This document shows, in pieces, positions 57,123-64,000 of a stretch of 64,000 nt of DNA (positions are counted from its first letter, which is position 1; every line of letters starts with the position of its first letter). Made by a program: the position numbers and the translations under genes. The notes under the pieces are model-generated. The model was not told where the DNA came from, did not search any database, and saw nothing but the letters and a program-made list of their open reading frames with translations. The stretch is from Ochotona curzoniae (taxonomy: Eukaryota; Chordata; Mammalia; Lagomorpha; Ochotonidae), in NCBI RefSeq assembly GCF_017591425.1, contig NW_024467120.1, positions 3,534,001 to 3,598,000 on the forward strand. Reading direction: 5' to 3'.

Positions 57123-58289
57123 AAAAAAGGACAGTTTTTACTACTGAAGAGCAAAATGTGTATGTCAATCCATAAAAGTCAAAAGGCTGAGCTGAACGCT
57201 ACCAATAACTGAAGAGTAAGCATTAGGAACCACTCTGCACTTTATCCTGGAAACTTTAACTTTCCAGCCTATGCCCTTTTTGATTCCACTTAATACCATT
57301 TGACGCTGCTTCCCCAAAGTCGCCCATGATGTCATGCACCTGTTAATAGCATTGATCTCGGCCATAAGTCAAAACGCTCTCAGGGAGCTGGGCTCAGATG
57401 GAAAAGATTCATAATGCAGGGAGCAATAAAGCAATTCATTGGAAAAGCATAAGCTTCCTAAATTGCTAGCTCCAAAATCAGAGATCTTGGAGGTGAACTG
57501 TTGCAAGCACTCCTTTGGGGGGGGATGAAGCATCCAAGGCTCCCAGTTGCCATGGCAACCAGGAGTCCATCACCACACCTGCCGTCTTTTGCTCGTTCTC
57601 ACAGAATCCCTGCAGCACACCCCTCCCGTCGGTACTGCCTAATACCATTGTATGCATGCCCCCCCCACCCCAACACACACAGGATTGCTCAGGTCATGAA
57701 GAGAACATGAAATCAGCGCTTGAAAGAGGACATTACATTTATAGGAAGGGAGAGAAAAGTGAGAAAATGGCAACAGGCACTGGTTTGAGGGTCAAGAAGT
57801 CAGACCTTGCTTTTCAGTGCCCTGGGTAGCATTCAGTGTGCTCTCCAGCAGCCTGCAAAGTGACTGTCGCTGTCGCGTGAAAGGGCTTATACACTCACCA
57901 CGGAGAGGGAAGACCATAACCTTGTGCTTGCTTTTGTGTCTAGAGCGGGTTCAGTTGGTTGGTCAAAGAGAGGTCTTAACCCAAGGCTCTCTGCTACAGC
58001 CCTGTCTTCTCTCTCCCTGCAATTCTCCTTCATTAAACTACCCGCCATTACAATGGTGGAACATCTGAAGGAGGGACAAGTAGATAGAACGTATCCATTC
58101 CTTCTCTAAGTGAATCACACTAAATTGAATATCTTTTGAACGATGAAGGACACTCTGAGCAAGCTCTGGTTATGTTTACTCGCAGGATACTCAAAGAAGG
58201 TAGGAGAATAAGCAACGGAAGTGTCTATTTTGGAACAACAAATTTTGAAATCCACACACAGTATTTCCTGACACTCGTGTTCCAGGCAG

Positions 58290-58527
58290 GGTGGTGGGTG
58301 CATAGGTTCAAATGCTACTTGGAACATCCACATTCCATACTGAAGTGTCTGGGCTTGAGTCCTGGCTCCGCTTGGGAGACCAGCTTCCTGCTAATGCACA
58401 AGGTTAGAAGGTAGCAAGATCTCGGGGACTCATGTTGCTGGGTCCCTGCCACCCACATGGGAGACCTGTGCTATGCTCTGGGCTGCTGGCTGTTGGAGCC
58501 ATTTGGAGAATACACAGCAGAGTGGGA
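58290..58527 (+). mobile_element. CSINE (older type), 3' end cut by the next copy
   Basis: 'ggtggtgggtgcataggttc', 'agcttcctgctaatgcacaa', 'gccacccacatgggagacct' and 'agccatttggagaatacaca' give most of the body. The final pyrimidine and A-rich portions are missing because another SINE starts immediately at 58528. Confidence 0.82.
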
Positions 58528-58830
58528 GATTCAGGCTCAGTGTCTAAATCCTTGCCTTGCAAGCGCCAGGATCCCATGTCCAAGTCTCAGCTGTTCCACT
58601 TCCCATTCAGCTCCCTGCTTGTTGCCTGGGAAGGTAGTAGAAGATGGCTCAAAGCCCTGGAACATTGCACCTGAGTAGGAAGCCCAGCAGAAGCTCTTGG
58701 CTCCTGGTTTCAGATTGGCTTAAATAGGGCCATTGCAGCCACTGGGGGAGTGAATGAGTGGATGGAAGATCTTTGTCCCTCTCTCTCTCTGAGTAAATCT
58801 GCCTTTCCAATAATAATAAATAAATCTTAA
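58528..58830 (+). mobile_element. CSINE (pika type), directly abutting an older copy
   Basis: 'gtctaaatccttgccttgca', 'cttcccattcagctccctgc', 'gtgaatgagtggatggaaga' and 'aataataataaataaatctt' define the copy. The A-box end of the head is abbreviated. Confidence 0.9.
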
Positions 58831-58935
58831 GGGACCCACCCAAGATCACAGAGGAGGTAGTCACAAAGACTGCTAATAGGGCTTAGTCCTGAAAGCTCAC
58901 GTCTTATAACCCTCCTTCCAGCATCTTGACTTCGT
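58831..58935 (-). mobile_element. MIR fragment, minus
   Basis: 'ccacccaagatcacagagga', 'tagtcacaaagactgctaat' and 'gctcacgtcttataaccctc' resemble the reversed MIR core ('cccaaggtcacacagct' and 'gctcttaaccactat'). Confidence 0.7.
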
Positions 58936-59094
58936 TCCAACGTAACAAGTACATTTAGATTTCTTCCCAAATATACTTCTCAGAGCAGGCACTGAGCCTC
59001 ATGATGAACACAGCAGTGCCACACACTTCTTCAGTGTTCTGGCTATTCCTGGCCTTGGACTGCCTCTCCAGAATCAGCTAATTCAGACTCGGGG

Positions 59095-59255
59095 CGGCAA
59101 CAGTGATGACTAAAGCAACTTGGATTCTTGCCACGCAAGTGGGAGACCCGGATAGCATTCCTGGCTGCTGGCTTGAGTCCCAGCTGTTTGTGGGCAACTG
59201 GGGAGTGAATCAATGGATGGCAGCTTGCTTTCTCTGTCTCCAAACTTAAAAAATA
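59095..59255 (+). mobile_element. CSINE (older type), 3' half
   Basis: 'tgccacgcaagtgggagacc', 'ttcctggctgctggcttgag' and 'gggagtgaatcaatggatgg' are the 3' body of a CSINE. The 5' half is absent. Confidence 0.72.
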
Positions 59256-60046
59256 CTTTGAACAGACAACACTAAATCTCTACCTTCATGATTCAAGATA
59301 ATATGGACACAATGAATGTGGAGTGGGATACTGAAGTGTGGACTGCTGCCCTAGTGGATTCTAGAATGGCACCAGCTCTTCTCCGATGGGTCCATGGAGA
59401 CCACAAAGACACAACTTCTCCCATCAGTGTGAGCGAAGGAATGTGCTGGCGCTTGGCCCCCACAAGCATCTTTATCGTCTTTTGGAATGTGATGATGGCT
59501 TCATGTACAGAATCCTGCTTGCTTATGTGTCACTCTATCTACCGAAAGCTGCATATTTTAAAAAAAACATAATTTAGTTGAAATTGTAACACCAAGACAT
59601 GGCTACAACCTCCAAGGGCCTAATACTGTTCATTTGTTGTTGAAGGAGGCCAGCCAGCCAACTCCTGCAAGCCACAGCCCTTCATCATCACATCACACAG
59701 AGCCAGAAGCCCACCTGCAACAGTTACCCTGTAGGCACATGCGGAACTCCAGCATCCTACTCTCACCTGGGCAAGCCTGGGAGGCCCACGGTGTAGGTGC
59801 AGGCCTGGTCCATGGGCCTCATGGGAGTAAAATAGTGACTGACGGGATAGCTCCTAGGGCTAGGATTGAAGAGTAGTAACTCCTTGGCCATTTCTGTGGT
59901 GTGCTGGCCCTGCGGGAATCATCCTAAGTACAGGTGCTGGTGATGCCTTATGGGTACAGAATGATGCCACTACAGAAGGACTATTCAACACCCAGCCCCT
60001 GGAGGACGAGGAGGTACAAAGGCATAGAAGGTCAACAAGAACATAA

Positions 60047-60118
60047 TCCCATCATGCTGTGAGTGACAGCGATGCAGAGGGTCACACACTCCCATGCAGG
60101 ACCCAAAGCATGATGGGA
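60047..60118. repeat. Inverted repeat with 12-bp perfect arms
   Basis: 'tcccatcatgct' (60047-60058) and 'agcatgatggga' (60107-60118) are exact complements separated by 48 bases. No repeat family is assigned. Confidence 0.85.
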
Positions 60119-60194
60119 CTGTCACTGGGAGGGGCAGACATGGCTGCAGAGCTACGCTGAGTTACTTTGTTGCTCTCTCACTTCTCACCAAAAT

Positions 60195-60512
60195 TTAGTG
60201 ATTTCATGATTTTATTTGGAAGGCAAAGTTACATAGGAGATGAGAGTTTCCATCTGCTGGTCAATCCCCAAACGGTCATAATTGCCAGGGCTGGAGCAGG
60301 CTGCCTCTTGGAGCCTGCCACTCCAGCAGGTCTCCCATGTACATGACAGGAACCCAAGGACTTAGGCCATCTTCCTTCCATTGCTTTCCCAGGTGCAATG
60401 GCAGGGAGCTGGATCAGAAGCAGAGCAGCTGGGACTCAAGCTGTTGCTGGTATGGGGGATGCTGACACTGCAGGCAGCAGCTTAGCGTGCTACCCCACAA
60501 CATGGGTCCCTT
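60195..60512 (-). mobile_element. CSINE (older type), minus
   Basis: 'gattttatttggaaggcaaa', 'atctgctggtcaatccccaa', 'aatggcagggagctggatca' and 'gaagcagagcagctgggact' in reversed order, with the head near 'ccccacaacatgggtccc'. Confidence 0.85.
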
Positions 60513-60884
60513 GGCTGCTCTTCGAAACAAAGAACCTTTGTGTCACCTAGTGACGTCATCAATGGCTGCTTTCACGCTTGACCCAAGTTCCTACTTCTGA
60601 ACCCAATCCTGTGTTACAAATGAGACAGTGGAGTCTGTAGTACATCCTTCCATCAGATTATGTAGGGGGTAATGAAAAGCAGCCACCTGAGGAAGATGGG
60701 CATGAAGGGACCACTCCCTCAACCCTCCCCCTCTGACAGTCACTCTGTCATTTCAATGTCATAATGACCTCTATGGTTTCAATAAAAACAAAGTAAAGAT
60801 AGTGTGCAAACTCACTTGCGAATTCTCCCCACTAGTAGGTACCTGAAGGGTATTTAGGGCCATATATATGTATAACTCTCATCA

Positions 60885-60962
60885 TTCATCTTTAAATTGT
60901 TACCTGGTAGGGTGTCTGGGCTCCTAGTTGGTGCTTAATAAATACTGCTGATTGAACAAACA
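60885..60962 (+). mobile_element. MIR or L2 3' end remnant
   Basis: 'gctcctagttggtgcttaat' and 'aaatactgctgattgaac' match the 'gtaggtgctcaataaatgtt' ending shared by MIR and L2 elements. The two cannot be told apart at this length. Confidence 0.55.
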
Positions 60963-61879
60963 AGCTGGCTAAAGCAATACACAGGTTCTGAGCTGCGGCC
61001 AATCAAATGGTACAATGTGCTTCGCTCTTCCCACAAATCAGTTAAATATACCTGGGTCACTGAGCGCAATAGCCACAGCCATGATCACTTGAACAATGTC
61101 CCAGGATCGATACTGGCTGCAAAGCAACAGATGACTGGCACTAGCTTTGGCGTTGATATTCCCAAACGAACACAGCTCTGCCGTCCATTGCTGCAGCAGA
61201 GGGAGAGAGCTGTCCCAAAGTGCTCTGCTGTAAACACCTGCCTTTGTTCTTGCCCTCTTTAAGCAGAGCAATAATAAATAGGACTCCGTGTGGGAATGTG
61301 GTACTCACAGCTAAGAGCATCTACTTCTTCAGTCTAATGAAGATGATAATTTGCAGTTTATGGCTCATGGAGTTCCTAGGCTAAGGCAATTCACAAAGCT
61401 CTCCCGCATGTAAAAGCCAGGCTCTTCCTGCTCCTCCACCACCTTCACCCATCCTGGGCTGTGGTTACTAAACAACTACTTCTAAGGAAGTTTCACAAAG
61501 TCCTGCGCCCCCTGCTGGCCTTCCACGGAAGTTTCCTAGGCAGACAACCAGAAAGCTGGAGAAGGCAACAGATTCAGGCTAGCTCCAAAGCACGCTTGGG
61601 CGTTTGTAAAAGAAGCCTTCAAGACAGAATTTGGGTTTCTTAATGTTCTTTGGCTGTGAAAGATGACCATCAGACCGTCAGAATGGATGAAACAAGGTAA
61701 GTAGACTGGTTGTGAACTATCAGATAAGGAATGGGCGAACTGGGGGACCTGGTACCATCACTGCGTGAATGTCACGTGCTGAGATGCTAGGCAAGTCCCC
61801 ACCTGGAATGGTTTTTCTTTCCAATTCTGAAACACCGTGCCTCTCCTGTGTACTGAATCCTCATTTCTTCCCTGGAGAG

Positions 61880-61953
61880 AATTATAGTCCAGCTGATGAC
61901 ATCTCAGAAGCCAATGAAAGAAGGCCCTCTTCATGGTCCGAGATGACCCAGGC
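61880..61953 (+). CDS. Weak candidate exon (gene unknown)
   Basis: After a C/T-rich stretch 'cctcatttcttccctggag', a segment open in one frame reads ENYSPADDISEANERRPSSW and is followed by a donor-like 'ggcagg' then 'gtaggt' at 61954. Its composition looks like a flexible, Ser/Glu-rich protein segment. The acceptor is poorly placed and the left border uncertain by several bases. It would be the most upstream of three exon-like segments in this corner of the window. Chance remains the most likely explanation. Confidence 0.14.
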
Positions 61954-62467
61954 AGGGTAGGTCTGACCAACCTATTGAGCTCTAGGTGACTCCTCCTCTG
62001 CTTCCTGCACTGGGCTTTCCAACTAACAAGCACCTCACAGGCCACGGCGGGCCTTTTCTGATGCAGCCACATCTGGGGGGTGAGCATTCAAGCAGTGCTT
62101 CGTCTAAACCTGTGCAAGGCCGCTTCCTGACACGCCCTCCCTTGCTGTCAGCCAAGTTCACAGGCAAAAACTCCAACTCCACAAAATGATGTGGTCGTGT
62201 GCTTTGAATATACCATTTCCTATTTTTTTAAAAAGTCCTTATCCAACTCTCCAAGATGTAAACCTACAACAAACTTCCAGTGTGGTTAGAGTTGCATCCA
62301 AGGTATCTGGGAACGAAAGGAATTGGAGAGCCTCCTGTCTGTGCAGCAATGCGCCTTCTGAATGAGAAGGGTCAACGCTGAAGATGCAGGGTGCTCAGGA
62401 AATCCGAAGTCCATCAGCCACGCTCTGTGTAACCAGCACACATCTGATTCTTCTATCTTCACTGCAG

Positions 62468-62593
62468 GGCTCAGCCATCTCTATTACCATTACCACGTAT
62501 GACTTTCAAATTGAAGTCAATGAGAAATTTGTGAAAAACAAGAACAAAAACATCAGCATGCAGATGCAGGAAATTCGGGCCCTGCTGCGGTCA
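62468..62593 (+). CDS. Candidate exon (gene unknown), internal or terminal
   Basis: An acceptor-like 'ttcttctatcttcactgcag' is followed by an open frame reading GSAISITITTYDFQIEVNEK, then FVKNKNKNIS and a helix-prone MQMQEIRALLRS. Two donor-like sites overlap: 'gtcagt' at 62590 (exon of 122 bp, phase 0 to 2) and 'gtacgt' at 62594 (126 bp, phase 0 to 0). If neither is used, the frame runs to a stop at 62609-62611 and would be a last exon. The strand-like first half and charged helical second half look protein-like, but I recognise no family. A pika-type SINE lies 160 bases downstream, in what would be the next intron. Confidence 0.3.
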
Positions 62594-62754
62594 GTACGTG
62601 AAAATATGTGATGATGTCATGGCTGCTGCCACTTGTTGAACCTTTACCTACAACTGTCGCAACACACTCCTCGCATATCCTGCAATCTTGTAGTTTACTT
62701 TTTGAAGGTTAACCAGAATCTTGCCATCTGTATTAGGATTAAGACATTGGGGAA

Positions 62755-63070
62755 AGGAGCCCAGTGCTGAAACCTAGCAGCTAAAGTCCTTGCCTTGAAT
62801 GCGCCAGGATCCCACATGGGCGCCGGTTCTAATCCCAGCGGCCCCACTTCCCATCCAGCTCCCTATTTCTTGTCTGGGAAAGCAGTCGAGGATGGTCCAA
62901 AGCTTTGGGACCCTGCACCTGCGTGGGAGACCTGGAGGAGGCTCTGGGTTCCTGACCTCAGATCAGCGCAGCTCCAGCCACTGCAGCCGCAGCAGGAGTG
63001 AATCATTTGACAGAAGATATTCCTCTCTGTGTATCTGACTTTGTAATAAAAATAAACAAATCTTAAAAAA
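62755..63070 (+). mobile_element. CSINE (pika type), full length with perfect 14-bp target duplication
   Basis: 'aagacattggggaa' is exact at 62741-62754 and 63071-63084. The B box 'ggttctaatcc' is intact, while the A box is altered ('gaaacctagcagc'). Body and 'aataaaaataaacaaatctt' tail are complete. Confidence 0.96.
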
Positions 63071-63294
63071 AAGACATTGGGGAAGAAGAGGGGCATCAGG
63101 AATGAAAATGGAAACACAGATCATGGGGGAAGTCCAAAGGCCAAATTCGTGTCCATGACTCACTCACGGTGGCACAAACGGATGCTGTCCCAGTGTGGAT
63201 GCTGCTGCCTCACCGAGCACAGGGAGGGATCCAGGGATCCAGAGCCTCCATGCACTCCATCTTCCCAAGACAGAGCTCTATAATGTCTTTCTAG

Positions 63295-63353
63295 GATACC
63301 CTTGGTTGGGTATTTCTGAACCCACTGAAGTCCAGTATCCCTGGATCTGTCAG
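63295..63353 (+). CDS. Candidate short exon, 59 bp (gene unknown)
   Basis: The borders are the best in the window by eye: acceptor 'ctataatgtctttctag' and donor 'ctgtcag' followed by 'gtaagagtg'. Two of three frames are open. One reads YPWLGISEPTEVQYPWICQ and the other begins DTLGWVFLNPLKSSI. The third stops after eight codons, and that frame would continue the 122-bp version of the upstream candidate exon. A 59-bp exon could also be non-coding. Short segments with good borders do occur by chance in intergenic DNA. Confidence 0.22.
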
Positions 63354-63359
63354 GTAAGA

Positions 63360-64000
63360 GTGTGTCCCTTTTGTTTAAGTTCTTTATCTGCATGTGTCTT
63401 ATCCATGCCTCACTGCAGTCAATACACTTGTCAACTGTACGAGGTTAACCTGAATGCTTTAATTCAGGTGTCTCACTGTGTTTTGCCTAAGGGAGGCACA
63501 TCAGACATATAAACTGATTACACCACTTGGATGCACGCAGTGTGGGTTTTTCAGATGCAGAGCCACAGACACACTGTCGGATTGCGAGCAAATTCTGAGG
63601 TCCAGTAATAATTGGATGGAGTGAGCATGTTTACTACTTAAATTGCAAGCTGTAGAATGTGAACCTTGCCGAAAGCAGAAAACATTCCCCAAAGCCTGCC
63701 TTTTCTAGTGCATGCTCCTAGGGACCCCCCAAACTTGGAAGTCAGCAATTGCCTTTGAATAACTCAGTTCTCACCAGCGAGAGGCTGTCAGGATGAACAC
63801 AGCGCCTGGGGCTGCCCCCTGTGCTTCCTTACTTGCTCAGGGGATACCGCTTTCCTGCAGTTTTTCCAGCCTCATCACGCACGCAATAGGCCCAACGCAC
63901 ACCTCCCTGCCTGCATCTAGACGATAATTTCCCACTTTCCAACAAAAATGAGAAAAGAAAACGCTGCCTAGCATTGAACCTCAGTTCAAACACCCAAACA
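63360..64000. other. Unique DNA, no gene recognised
   Basis: No repeat family and no exon-like segment are seen up to the window end. Confidence 0.5.

Overview
This window is mammalian nuclear DNA dominated by lagomorph-type retroposons. It fits a pika (Ochotona) better than a rabbit. About thirty tRNA-derived C-repeat SINEs (CSINEs) are present. Many carry a head reading 'gcctagcggctaaagtccttgcc' and a tail reading 'cagatatacagagagg' on the opposite strand, which I associate with the pika lineage. Older copies are of the form shared with rabbit. The 3' ends of lagomorph L1 elements are also present. No bacterial, organellar or viral gene is visible, and no protein-coding gene can be named. 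Nearly every long open frame is a chance frame or a frame through a repeat.

Layout. 1-1373 is the 3' untranslated region of an L1, truncated by the window edge and ending in an (AAT)n tail. 3.1-4.5 kb holds an ancient L1M copy split by two SINEs of different ages. 4.5-10 kb is mostly unique DNA with two striking inverted repeats (7721-7781 and 9693-9715). 10.1-10.4 kb has MER5A-like DNA with three telomere-type hexamers beside it. 10.7-21 kb alternates SINEs, an L1 3' end and unique DNA. 21-26.5 kb has three copies of a short palindromic DNA transposon and unique, possibly conserved, AT-rich non-coding stretches. 27-34 kb holds SINEs, two MaLR-type LTR pieces, a MIR and a 147-bp exon-like segment (33345-33491). 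34-41 kb is mostly unique, with one very young SINE flanked by a 17-bp perfect target duplication. 41-55 kb is repeat-rich: SINEs, L1 ends, microsatellites, MER20-like DNA and three more copies of the short DNA transposon. 55-61 kb holds more SINEs and a small GC-rich spot. 61.8-63.4 kb holds three consecutive exon-like segments on the plus strand, which is the best place to look for a real gene.

How it fits together. The window reads as intergenic or deep intronic DNA whose visible features are layered transposon insertions. Oldest are mammalian-wide MIR, L1M, MER5A, MER20 and MaLR copies, then the mariner-like short elements, then older CSINEs, then pika-type CSINEs with intact target-site duplications. 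Coding content is limited to exon candidates that need cross-species alignment or RNA data. All family names rest on recognition of consensus motifs from memory, not on a search.
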